DNA of 38,347 nucleotides from an uncultured Mollicutes bacterium (GTDB lineage Bacteria > Bacillota_I > Bacilli_A > RF39 > UBA660). The stretch lies in contig CANTCS010000014.1 of assembly GCA_947652375.1 (NCBI GenBank), positions 1 to 38,347 on the forward strand. The letters are read 5' to 3'. Numbering within the stretch: position 1 is the first letter of the stretch; each line of letters opens with the position of its first letter. The notes under the pieces were generated by a model. It ran no database searches. It saw only the letters and a list, made by a program, of their open reading frames with translations, and was not told where the DNA came from. Positions 20,010-29,532 of the stretch are shown piece by piece. The position numbers and the translations under genes are program-made.

Positions 20010-20021
20010 GCTCTTTTTTTG
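20000..20021 (+). terminator. efp terminator AAGAGCTTAAGCTCTTTTTTT
   Basis: 16-bp perfect palindrome plus T-run; contains the efp stop codon. Confidence 0.8.
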
Positions 20022-20134
20022 TCAATTTTACACTATATTTTTTAAAATTAAAGCAAATTAAAAAAAACTATAGTATAATCGTAATAGAATAAAAGTAGTT
20101 AATAAATAATTGCTTATATTAGGAGGTTTTTTTA

Positions 20135-20572
20135 ATGAATGTAAAATTTAAAATAGCAACACTAGAGGATGTTGCAGGAATAATCAAATTATGTAATGAG
20201 TGTTTCGATGAAAACACAAGTTTAGAATATGCAGAAAGAATTTTTAAAGAAAATGAAAAAGATCCAAATCAAATTTATCTTATCGGTATGATTGATAATG
20301 AAATAATAGCTCATACTAAAATTAATATTATTCCAACAATATATGAAGGAATGAATACTTATGCCATATTAAATCATGTTTGCGTTAAACCAAATTTAAG
20401 ACGTGGTCATATTGGAACTAAATTATTAGACAAAAGTTTTGAAATAGCAAAAGAGCATAATTGCGTATGTGTAGAATTATGGTCAAAAAATTTCCGTGAA
20501 GCAGCTCATGGATTATATCATAAATATGGATTTACTGTTGTAGATGCAAAATTTTTCGAAAAAGACATTTAA
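20135..20572 (+). CDS. GNAT family N-acetyltransferase
   Basis: LNHVCVKPNLRRGHIGTKLLDKSFEIAKEHNCVCVEL...HGLYHKYGFTVVD. Confidence 0.92.
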   Translation: MNVKFKIATLEDVAGIIKLCNECFDENTSLEYAERIFKENEKDPNQIYLIGMIDNEIIAHTKINIIPTIYEGMNTYAILNHVCVKPNLRRGHIGTKLLDKSFEIAKEHNCVCVELWSKNFREAAHGLYHKYGFTVVDAKFFEKDI

Positions 20573-20596
20573 TAGAAAGAAGTAGGAGTAAGTAGT

Positions 20597-21775
20597 ATGA
20601 AAATAAGCAATGTTTATATTGGGGGATGGTTCCAAAGAACTATGCTTCAACTATCAGAAATTTATGATTTTTTAAGAGATTGTAAAACTCAGTTAGCATT
20701 AGACCAAGAAAAATTAGATGAATATCGTAAGAATTTAGAAATTGGGAAAGTTGATTATGGTGTATCAGGAGAAGAATATGTAGAATTTACTACAGCTTTA
20801 AATATTAGTGTTAAAATTTTTGAAGATGGTCTTATTGTCCTAAATAATAAAAATGTTAGTGAAGATACTTTGTTCGCTGATATTGACCATGTTGAAGATT
20901 ACTATGAAAAAAGATTAACACCAGCATTTAATTATTTGTTTAGTCTTGGAGCACCTGTACCAAAAGAACTTGCTAATATCGAAAATATTTATCCTTATTT
21001 TATAGTTTGTGATAAAGCATCTTCAGAAGATATCCAAATTTTATTATCAAGAACTGAAAAGCAAAAATATTTTGAATTTACAAATGAAAAATATGATGTC
21101 GTTAGAGGAGATAAATATTATTTTATCAATAATAAAAAACAATCTACAGAAAATATTGAAAGATACATAGAAGAACAAGTATTTATCCGTGAATTTAAAG
21201 GACAACTTCATAGATATTTAAATATTCATAGAAGTATTTGGGAAAAAATTGATCATGTTAAAGAAAATGCTAATGTTAGAGGAGCTGAAATTGTAACATT
21301 TACAACAAAGCTTGAGGGGTATGCTAAAACTATTAACTTAATAGATGGTAGAATTAATCAAATGAGTACGTATTTACCTACTAGAGAAAAAATTGCCAAA
21401 AGTGATGAAGAGCTTGTTGAATTTTTAGCAATTTCTGGCTATCGTTATGAAACTCTTAAAGATACTTTAGATTATATAAAATATTTATGGACAATGACTA
21501 AAAATTATGTAACATCCGCACAAAAGTTATTTGATGGAATAAAGCAAGATGTAACATCTTCATCTGTTGATAGTTTAACAATAGTAACTTCAATGAGTGC
21601 TGGAGCATCTATTATAGGGCTACTTACAGAAACAGCTCCAGAATTTACTATATTTGGAATAATATATTTCTTCGTTTTAGCAATGATTGGTTGGGGTTCA
21701 ACAAAATTACTAGGCTTTATTTCAAGAACTAAGAAGTATGAAATTTCAGATATTGAATATGAAAAGGATTTTTAG
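20597..21775 (+). CDS. Uncharacterised protein with C-terminal paired TM segments; RMD1/DUF155-like architecture (not confirmed)
   Basis: Polar N-terminal domain, central helical region, C-terminal hydrophobic pair GASIIGLLTE...FTIFGIIYFFVLAMIGW. Confidence 0.5.
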   Translation: MKISNVYIGGWFQRTMLQLSEIYDFLRDCKTQLALDQEKLDEYRKNLEIGKVDYGVSGEEYVEFTTALNISVKIFEDGLIVLNNKNVSEDTLFADIDHVEDYYEKRLTPAFNYLFSLGAPVPKELANIENIYPYFIVCDKASSEDIQILLSRTEKQKYFEFTNEKYDVVRGDKYYFINNKKQSTENIERYIEEQVFIREFKGQLHRYLNIHRSIWEKIDHVKENANVRGAEIVTFTTKLEGYAKTINLIDGRINQMSTYLPTREKIAKSDEELVEFLAISGYRYETLKDTLDYIKYLWTMTKNYVTSAQKLFDGIKQDVTSSSVDSLTIVTSMSAGASIIGLLTETAPEFTIFGIIYFFVLAMIGWGSTKLLGFISRTKKYEISDIEYEKDF

Positions 21776-21787
21776 AAATTAATTAAT

Positions 21788-23527
21788 ATGAAAAATTATG
21801 TAGAGATATTTAAAAAATTATTAGAAATTAATGATAAAAAAAATTTTACTATTCTTCAAATGTTTATAAGTTCTGGTCTAAATAATATAGCAAGTTTATT
21901 ACCACCCATTGCTACATCGGGAATAATAGCAATGGTCACTAGTAACAATTTTAATGGAATATGGATATATGTTTTCTTATTTATAGTATTTTATATAATA
22001 TATTTCAGCACTCTTCGTTGGAATTATTATACATATACTGTTTTAGCTGATTTTTATCATATCGAAGTTGAAAAGATGCTTTTTAATAAAGTTGCTAGCA
22101 ATGATGAAATTTTTAATAAAATTTCAAAAGGAAAAATTTTAGAAACTTGTAGTGATGATATAAGATGGTTAGTTGATGTTATAGATTGTGTCGTTAAAGC
22201 ATCAATGAGTATTTTAAAACTTTTAATAATCTTTGGAATTTTTATGTATTACAACATCTTAGTAGCAACAATGGCTTTACTACTAAATTTCTTATACTTA
22301 AAGTTAATGAATAAAAATTCTAAAAAAGTTTCAAAATATTTTGAAGGAACAAGAAAATATGAAGACAAGAATGTTGATATATTAACACAAATGTTAGAAA
22401 ATTTAAAACAAGTAAAAACACTAAATATGATGCCACGTTTAGATAAAAATCTAGATAAAACAAGAAAGAAATGGAAAGAACAATATAAAAAGAAAAGAGA
22501 TTATATGACAACTAGATATTGCACAATACCTTTTTTAGTATATATAGGAAAAATTCTTTTGTATATCTTTTTAGCATATCTAGTTATCAATAAAAAAATG
22601 AAGCTAGATCAACTTGTTTTATTGATAAGCTACTTTGAAATGACCATAACATGTACTGATTTAATGCTAGATAATTTACTTAATTTAAGTAATTATGGAG
22701 TAAGAGTAAATAGGATTAAAAACATTTTAGATTATAAACCACAATTAGGTTTTGATTTTGGAGATATAAATAATGATTATATTAATGGAGTAGTAGAATT
22801 TAAAAATGTGTGTTTTCAAATTGGTGACGCTTTGATATTAAAGAAAGTATCCTTTAAAATTTATCCAAATGAAATCAATGCCATAATAGGACATAGCGGA
22901 AGTGGAAAAACAACCATTATAAATTTATTATATAGATTGAATCGAATAAAATCGGGTGAAATATTAATAGATAATGAAAGTATTTATAATTATACGAGAG
23001 AAGTTTACTCTTCAAATGTTTCAGGAGTTTTTCAAAAACCATTTGTTTTTGAAATGAGTATAAAAGATAATTTATCATTAATAGATTCTAATGCTAAAAA
23101 TCAAATAGAAGCTTGTAAAAGAGTAGGTCTTCATGACTATATAACAAGTCTTCCAAAAGGATATAATACTGTTATTGGAGAAGATAAACATTTATTTACT
23201 GAAGGACAAAAACAACTATTAGCAATAGCTCGTTCTCTTTTGACAAAAGCAGAAATTTTATTATTAGATGAAGCAACAAGTAATGTTGATCCAAATACTA
23301 CATTAAAAATTGGAGAAATTCTTTGTGATTTAAAAGAAGATCACACAATAATAATGATTACACATAAACCTGAGATGATGCAAATAGCTGATAGAATTAT
23401 AGTAATAGATAAAGGAAAAGTAGTTGCAAAAGGAACAAATGAAGATGTATATAAAAAATGCAGTTTATATAAAGAACTTAAGAATAGAACATTTGCTAGT
23501 GTAAGTATGATAGATGAAGAAATTTAG
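21788..23527 (+). CDS. ABC transporter, fused permease/ATP-binding protein
   Basis: Walker A GHSGSGKTT, Walker B ILLLDEATSNVD, H-loop ITHK; unusual signature FTEGQ. Confidence 0.93.
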   Translation: MKNYVEIFKKLLEINDKKNFTILQMFISSGLNNIASLLPPIATSGIIAMVTSNNFNGIWIYVFLFIVFYIIYFSTLRWNYYTYTVLADFYHIEVEKMLFNKVASNDEIFNKISKGKILETCSDDIRWLVDVIDCVVKASMSILKLLIIFGIFMYYNILVATMALLLNFLYLKLMNKNSKKVSKYFEGTRKYEDKNVDILTQMLENLKQVKTLNMMPRLDKNLDKTRKKWKEQYKKKRDYMTTRYCTIPFLVYIGKILLYIFLAYLVINKKMKLDQLVLLISYFEMTITCTDLMLDNLLNLSNYGVRVNRIKNILDYKPQLGFDFGDINNDYINGVVEFKNVCFQIGDALILKKVSFKIYPNEINAIIGHSGSGKTTIINLLYRLNRIKSGEILIDNESIYNYTREVYSSNVSGVFQKPFVFEMSIKDNLSLIDSNAKNQIEACKRVGLHDYITSLPKGYNTVIGEDKHLFTEGQKQLLAIARSLLTKAEILLLDEATSNVDPNTTLKIGEILCDLKEDHTIIMITHKPEMMQIADRIIVIDKGKVVAKGTNEDVYKKCSLYKELKNRTFASVSMIDEEI

Positions 23528-23556
23528 AAGACTTAAACTTAATAAAAGTCTTTTTT
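23528..23556 (+). terminator. Terminator AAGACTT-N11-AAGTCTTTTTT
   Basis: 7-bp stem plus T-run. Confidence 0.8.
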
Positions 23557-23590
23557 CTTTGTTATAAAATATTAAAATAAAACATAAAAG

Positions 23591-23682
23591 AAATGAAAAT
23601 ACTAAAAATGTAAAAAGTTAATAAAACTTGTAAAAAGTAAATGAAACTTGAACAAAATGAAAATACTAAAAATGTAAAAAGT
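23591..23682. repeat. 28-bp exact direct repeat (23591-23618 and 23655-23682) with a third related unit between
   Basis: aaatgaaaatactaaaaatgtaaaaagt twice, 64 nt apart; GTAAAAAGT(T/A)AAT(A/G)AA recurs three times. Confidence 0.85.
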
Positions 23683-23824
23683 AAATGAAGCAATTAATGA
23701 AATAAAACGTTGAATAAAATAAATATTAAAATTAAATTAATAAATTATATGTAAAATTCCTGTATCTTTTTATTTTAAATTAAAAATTTATAGTATAATA
23801 TATATAATGATAGGAGTGTAATTT

Positions 23825-26095
23825 ATGGCTAAAAAGAAAAAGAAAAAAACTACTAAGAAACAATCACTTTCGATAAGTATTGAAATTTATGCAATTTTAT
23901 TTGTAATTGCTTCAATTTTAGGAATTGGAAAATTAGGTCCATTTGGAAAGTTAGTCGCATCATTCAGTTTGTTTTTAACAGGGTCTATTTATATGGTTTT
24001 TCTTTTAGTGTTATTTATTCTTGGTATTTATGTATTTTTAAAACGTGAATGGCCCGATTTTTTTACAACAAAGATGTTAGGAATATATCTTTTTGTAATT
24101 GGATTACTTACATTTATGCATTGGGATTTTATTATCCTTAATAAAGGAAATGCATCTTTAGTCTTTAGAGAAACAATAGATCAATTAGTTAAAGGGTTTA
24201 ATGGTTTAATGACTACAGGATCTGTTGCTGATGCAGTTTCAGTAGGCGGAGGATTAGTTGGAGGAGTTTTTTCTTTGCTATTTTCTAAATTGTTTTCATA
24301 TACAGGAATGCAAATCGTAACAGTCACTTTAATAATAATTGGAATTTGTATGTTTACTGGCTTTTCTATCGGTGAGTTTATAAAAGAAAAGTTTGAAAAA
24401 GTTAAAGCTAAGAAAAATAGTAACACAAAAATTACTAATAACAATGAAGTAGATGCAAAAAAGAAAGTTAAAATAAGTAATGGAGTTGAAGAGACAGAAG
24501 AAGCAGATAAGCAAGTAATAAAAACAATTGAAGAACTTAAAAAAATTCCTGTTCAAAATTCTGATACTCAATCTAAATTAAATGAAATTGAAAAAGAAAA
24601 GGTAAAAACAGCCCCAGTAAATACAAGTTATAAGTTACCTCCTCTTAATATTTTAGATCAACCCAAAAAATCAAATAAATCAATTGATAATTCAGCAATT
24701 GAGGCTAATATTGAAAAATTAGAAGCTGTTTTGAAAAGTTTTAATGTTACTGCTAAAGTCGTAGAGGTTCATATAGGACCTACTGTTGCCCAATACGAAT
24801 TAGAAATCGCTAGTGGTACAAGAGTTAATAAAATAACTACTTTAAGTCGTGAAATTGCACTTGCTCTTTCTAAAAAAGATGTTCGAATTGAAGCTCCAAT
24901 ACCAGGAAAAAGTACCGTAGGAATTGAGTTTGCGAATGATAAACCACAAGCAGTTAGTTTTTATGAAATTATGGCTAGTAAAGTTATGAAACAAGCTGAG
25001 GCGAAAAAACTAATGGTTCCTCTTGGAAAAAGTATTATGGGAGATATTGGAGTTTGTGAGATTAATAAGATGCCTCATATGTTAATTGCAGGTACTACAG
25101 GTTCAGGTAAATCAGTTTGTGTTAATGGAATAATTTGTTCAATTTTAATGCGTGCTAAACCAGATGAAGTAAAACTGGCAATGGTAGATCCTAAAGTGGT
25201 TGAGCTATCAGTTTATAATGGAATTCCTCACTTAATGTGTCCTGTTGTTTCAGATCCTAAAAAAGCTGCGATTTTACTTGCTAAGATGGTTGCAGAAATG
25301 GAGCGAAGATATCAACAATTTAGTGAAACAGGAACTAAAAAAATAGAAGGTTATAACGAATATATCGAAAAATGGAATAAATCTCATCCAGATGCAAAAA
25401 AAGATAAAATGCCATTTATTGTTATAATAATTGATGAGTTGGCCGATTTAATGATGGTTGCTGCTAAAGAAGTAGAAGACTCAATTTTGCGTATTACACA
25501 AAAGGCACGTGCCGCAGGAATTCACTTGATTGTTGCTACTCAAAGACCATCAACAGAAGTAATTACAGGTCTTATTAAAGCTAATATCCCTTCACGTATT
25601 GCTTTTGCTGTTGGATCAGGAATTGATTCAAGAACAATTCTAGATCAAACAGGAGCAGAGAAATTATTAGGTAAAGGTGATATGTTCTTTTTACCAATCG
25701 GAATGAATTCACCAATTCGTGTTCAAGGTTCTTTTATTACAGATGATGAAATAAAAAGAATAATTGATTTTACTGTTGAACAGCAAAAAGCACAATATGA
25801 TGATTCATTTATGAATTTGGAAAAAGAAGAAGTAGCTGATGCAGGTGATGTAGATAATATTCCTGTTAATAGTGAAAGCGATAATTTATATGATGAGATA
25901 GTTGATTTTGTTGTTAGAAGTCAAAAAGCATCGGCGTCTCTTTTACAAAGAAAATTTAAAATAGGATATAATAAAGCTGCTACTATGATTGATCAATTAG
26001 AAGAAAATGGAATTATTGGTCCAGCAACTGGTAATTCTAAACCAAGAGAAGTTTTAGTACAATTTAGTGAAGATGAAAATGCAAGTGATGAATAA
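23825..26095 (+). CDS. ftsK: FtsK/SpoIIIE DNA translocase
   Basis: N-terminal TMs; HMLIAGTTGSGKSVCVNGII, IIIDELADLMM, QRPSTEVITG, C-terminal gamma winged helix. Confidence 0.97.
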   Translation: MAKKKKKKTTKKQSLSISIEIYAILFVIASILGIGKLGPFGKLVASFSLFLTGSIYMVFLLVLFILGIYVFLKREWPDFFTTKMLGIYLFVIGLLTFMHWDFIILNKGNASLVFRETIDQLVKGFNGLMTTGSVADAVSVGGGLVGGVFSLLFSKLFSYTGMQIVTVTLIIIGICMFTGFSIGEFIKEKFEKVKAKKNSNTKITNNNEVDAKKKVKISNGVEETEEADKQVIKTIEELKKIPVQNSDTQSKLNEIEKEKVKTAPVNTSYKLPPLNILDQPKKSNKSIDNSAIEANIEKLEAVLKSFNVTAKVVEVHIGPTVAQYELEIASGTRVNKITTLSREIALALSKKDVRIEAPIPGKSTVGIEFANDKPQAVSFYEIMASKVMKQAEAKKLMVPLGKSIMGDIGVCEINKMPHMLIAGTTGSGKSVCVNGIICSILMRAKPDEVKLAMVDPKVVELSVYNGIPHLMCPVVSDPKKAAILLAKMVAEMERRYQQFSETGTKKIEGYNEYIEKWNKSHPDAKKDKMPFIVIIIDELADLMMVAAKEVEDSILRITQKARAAGIHLIVATQRPSTEVITGLIKANIPSRIAFAVGSGIDSRTILDQTGAEKLLGKGDMFFLPIGMNSPIRVQGSFITDDEIKRIIDFTVEQQKAQYDDSFMNLEKEEVADAGDVDNIPVNSESDNLYDEIVDFVVRSQKASASLLQRKFKIGYNKAATMIDQLEENGIIGPATGNSKPREVLVQFSEDENASDE

Positions 26096-26116
26096 AAATT
26101 ATTTGCATTTTCTTTT
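26075..26116 (+). terminator. Hairpin/terminator GAAAATGCAA-N18-TTGCATTTTCTTTT
   Basis: 10-bp perfect stem beginning inside the last ftsK codons, with stop codon in the loop. Confidence 0.65.
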
Positions 26117-26199
26117 ATCGATAAATAAATTTGTAATTTTATATTTTTTCTTTTCAAAATAATTGGTATAATAAGAAATAGAAAGAAGGTTAGATAATT

Positions 26200-26913
26200 A
26201 TGGCAACAGCTCATATAGAAAGTAATTTAGAAGATATAGCTCCGATAGTTTTAATGCCTGGAGATCCATTACGAGCAAAATATATTGCAGAAAATTTTTT
26301 AGAGGATGCTAAACTAATAAATAAGGTACGTAATATGTTTGGGTATACTGGAACATATAAAGGTAAAAAGATAACAGTTTTTGCATCAGGAATGGGAATT
26401 CCAAGTATTGGAATATACTCTTATGAATTATATAAATTTTACAACGTTGAAAAAATAATTCGAATAGGTACTTGTGGATCTTTCAATAAAGATATAAAGT
26501 TATTAGATGTAATTTTATCAAGTGGTGCTTACTGTAAAAGTTATTTTGATCAATTATTAGATGGTGTTGATATAGATTTTATTCAATCATCAGCTGATTT
26601 AAATAGAAAAATAATGAATACTGCAAAGATAAAGAAGATCGATTTAAAATATGGAAAAACAATTACCAGTGATGTTTTTGATTTATATTGTGATTCCGAA
26701 GAAAGATTTAGAGGGAACTTTCCTGACATGAATTTTTTATCATTAGAAATGGAAGCATTCGGTTTATTTTATATAGCTAACAAGTTAGGACGTGAAGCAA
26801 CATGCTTAATGACAGTTGTCGATTCATTATATGATAAAAGAAGTTTATCTAGAGAAGATCGAGAAAAATCTTTGAATGAGATGATCGATTTAGCATTAAA
26901 TTCTATAATTTAA
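26200..26913 (+). CDS. deoD: Purine-nucleoside phosphorylase (DeoD type)
   Basis: VLMPGDPLRAKYIAENF, FASGMGIPSIGIYSYEL, IRIGTCGS, SLEMEAFGLF. Confidence 0.96.
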   Translation: MATAHIESNLEDIAPIVLMPGDPLRAKYIAENFLEDAKLINKVRNMFGYTGTYKGKKITVFASGMGIPSIGIYSYELYKFYNVEKIIRIGTCGSFNKDIKLLDVILSSGAYCKSYFDQLLDGVDIDFIQSSADLNRKIMNTAKIKKIDLKYGKTITSDVFDLYCDSEERFRGNFPDMNFLSLEMEAFGLFYIANKLGREATCLMTVVDSLYDKRSLSREDREKSLNEMIDLALNSII

Positions 26914-26950
26914 AAAAAACTGGACATACTAAAAATAATGAGGTGAAAGA

Positions 26951-28222
26951 ATGCAATATATAAAAAAAGATTTAGGCTCATTTAAATTACATTTAATAAA
27001 AACAAATAAATTTAAAACTATAACTATTAGAGCCGTATTTCATACTCCTATCATAAAAGAAGATATAACAATTAGAAATGTTCTAACAGATATCTTACTA
27101 CAATCATCAAAAGAGTATGAAAGTAAAAGAGATTTAACCATTAAAGCCGAAGAATTATACGCAGCAGATATAACAACTAATAATCAAAGAGTTGGGAATT
27201 ACATTGTCTCAAGTTTCATTTTACAAACTTTAAACGATAAATATACAGAAATAGGAAATTTAGAAGAATCTATTAAATTTTTAAGTGAAATAATATTTAA
27301 TCCTGATATTTCTAATCAAAGATTTAATTCTGAAAAACTTGATATAGTTAAAAACAATGCAACAGTAGCATTAAACTCTCTTAAAGAAGATGCATCAAGT
27401 TATAGTTTAATGCGCCTTGCTGAAGCTTTTGATAAAACTAGTCCTATTTCTTATCGATTAACAGGTTATTTGGAAGACTTAGAAAAAATAACACCTGAAA
27501 CACTTTATAAATATTATAATAATATGATTGAAAATGATTTTGTTGATATTTTTGTAATAGGAGAATTTGATGAAACTAATCTTACTCAAACCATAAAAAA
27601 ATACTTTAAATTAAGAACACTAAAAAAACAAAAAGCACCATATTGTTTAGATATAAGAAAATGTAATAGGAAAAGACTATTTGCAAAAGAAACAATTGAA
27701 AATGCCCAATCAAAATTAGCAATCGCTTGTCCTGTAAATAATATTTCAGACTATGAGCGTAATTATCCTATGATTTTAGCCAATTTAATCTTAGGAGGAG
27801 GAACTGATTCAAAACTTTTTAAAGAAGTACGTGAAAAAAACTCTTTATGTTATACAATTCATTCATTTTTTAACAAAATCGATAATTTATTAGTTATTTC
27901 TGCAGGAATAGATCGTGCCAATGCTTCTAAAACAATTGACTTAATTTCCCACGAACTAAATAGTATAAAAAAAGGAAAATTTAGTGAAAAAGATATAACT
28001 GTAGCTAAAGAATTTTATCATACGGCTCAAGAAGAAATTGAGGAAAATGAAAATAGAATTATAAATGAATATCTTTCAAGAGAATTATTAGGCACTGATC
28101 CAAAAGAAATTCGCATCGAAAAAATGAATAAAGTTACTAAACAAGAAATAATTAAAGCCAGTAAAAAAATAGGTATGGACACAGTATTTTTATTAGAGGG
28201 GGTAAAGAATGAAGAAGATTGA
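26951..28222 (+). CDS. M16 family peptidase-like protein, non-catalytic partner (YmfF-like)
   Basis: M16 fold; LILGGGTDSKLFKEVREKNSLCYTIHS; no HxxEH motif found. Confidence 0.85.
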   Translation: MQYIKKDLGSFKLHLIKTNKFKTITIRAVFHTPIIKEDITIRNVLTDILLQSSKEYESKRDLTIKAEELYAADITTNNQRVGNYIVSSFILQTLNDKYTEIGNLEESIKFLSEIIFNPDISNQRFNSEKLDIVKNNATVALNSLKEDASSYSLMRLAEAFDKTSPISYRLTGYLEDLEKITPETLYKYYNNMIENDFVDIFVIGEFDETNLTQTIKKYFKLRTLKKQKAPYCLDIRKCNRKRLFAKETIENAQSKLAIACPVNNISDYERNYPMILANLILGGGTDSKLFKEVREKNSLCYTIHSFFNKIDNLLVISAGIDRANASKTIDLISHELNSIKKGKFSEKDITVAKEFYHTAQEEIEENENRIINEYLSRELLGTDPKEIRIEKMNKVTKQEIIKASKKIGMDTVFLLEGVKNEED

Positions 28223-29477
28223 TTTAAAAGGATTAGATATCTCTTGCTATACAGAAAAATTAGCTAATGGTTTAGAAGTATATATGTTACCTTATGAAAA
28301 TAAAAATAATTATTTTATAAGTTACGCAACAAGATTTGGCAGTGATATTTTAGAATTTATAAATAGTGATGAGCAAAAAGTAAAACTACCTGAGGGAATA
28401 GCCCATTTCTTAGAACACAAAATGTTTGAACAAGAAGATGGAATTGATCCCTTTGCGTATTTTTCCGAAAGTGGAACAGATTCAAATGCTTCAACATCTT
28501 TTGATAATACTCAATATATTTGTTATGGAAATAAAAATTTTGAAAATAACTTAAAATATCTTTTAAATTTTGTAAATAAACCATATTATACAGATGAAAA
28601 TGTTGAAAAAGAAAAAGGAATAATAGCAGAAGAAATAAAAATGTATGAAGATATTCCCGACTATAAATTAGAAATGAAATTAAGAGAAATTTTATATAAA
28701 AATAGTCCTAGAAGAATTGATATCGCTGGAAGTATTAAAGAAATAAATAGAATAACTAAAGAAGATTTATATAACTGTTACAATAGTTTTTATACTCCAG
28801 AAAATATGTTTATATTGATAGTTGGAAACTTTCCGTATATAGAAGCACTAAATATCATAAAAGAAAGTTTAGAAAAGTCTTCCAATAAATTACCACCAAA
28901 AATTAATGATAAAAAAGAACCCTTTGCAGTAAATTCAAAAGAATTAGTATTAAAAGAAAATATAGAAGTACCAAAAATTGCTATAGGTTTAAAAGTAGCT
29001 ACTAATAATTTAAATTTGTCTGATTTAGAGATTGATTTATATCTTAATCTTTTTACAACTTTAATATACGGATCATCATCAGAATTTAGAGAAAGAGTTA
29101 GAAATGACAAATTACTTAATAGCATTTATATAGAATGGGAAAGTCTCAAAGATATTAGAACCTTTTATCTAATGGCATCAACAACTAATCCTGACAAATT
29201 AATAAAAGAATTTAAATATGAACTTGAGAATTTATCTATAACTGAAAGAGCCTTTGAAAGAATAAAAAAAGTTTGGATTGCTAATGAAGTTAAAATGATC
29301 GATAGTATTGATGCTACTGTTAGTAATATTTATGATGATATCATTAAATACAAAAAAATAATTCCCAATAAATTAGAAATTATAAGACAACTTAATATTG
29401 ATACAATGAATGAGATAATTGAAAATATCGATTTCCAAAACTTAAGTATTGTTAAAATGCTTAGTAATACAAAATAA
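28209..29477 (+). CDS. M16 family zinc peptidase (YmfH-like)
   Basis: HFLEHKMF (HxxEH) motif; 14-nt overlap with upstream partner. Confidence 0.9.
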   Translation: MKKIDLKGLDISCYTEKLANGLEVYMLPYENKNNYFISYATRFGSDILEFINSDEQKVKLPEGIAHFLEHKMFEQEDGIDPFAYFSESGTDSNASTSFDNTQYICYGNKNFENNLKYLLNFVNKPYYTDENVEKEKGIIAEEIKMYEDIPDYKLEMKLREILYKNSPRRIDIAGSIKEINRITKEDLYNCYNSFYTPENMFILIVGNFPYIEALNIIKESLEKSSNKLPPKINDKKEPFAVNSKELVLKENIEVPKIAIGLKVATNNLNLSDLEIDLYLNLFTTLIYGSSSEFRERVRNDKLLNSIYIEWESLKDIRTFYLMASTTNPDKLIKEFKYELENLSITERAFERIKKVWIANEVKMIDSIDATVSNIYDDIIKYKKIIPNKLEIIRQLNIDTMNEIIENIDFQNLSIVKMLSNTK

Positions 29478-29532
29478 CTATTACTAAAATCAAATTTATG
29501 GTAGAATTAAATAAAGAATAGAGGTGCTATGA

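Noticed and set aside
23591-23682. CRISPR array near ftsK
   Set aside because: Only two 28-bp copies, AT-rich, the spacer itself contains related repeat units, no cas genes
24181-24571. Minus-strand ORFs inside ftsK
   Set aside because: Antisense, compositionally biased, no SD
28357-29125. Minus-strand ORFs inside the M16 peptidase gene
   Set aside because: Antisense to a conserved CDS
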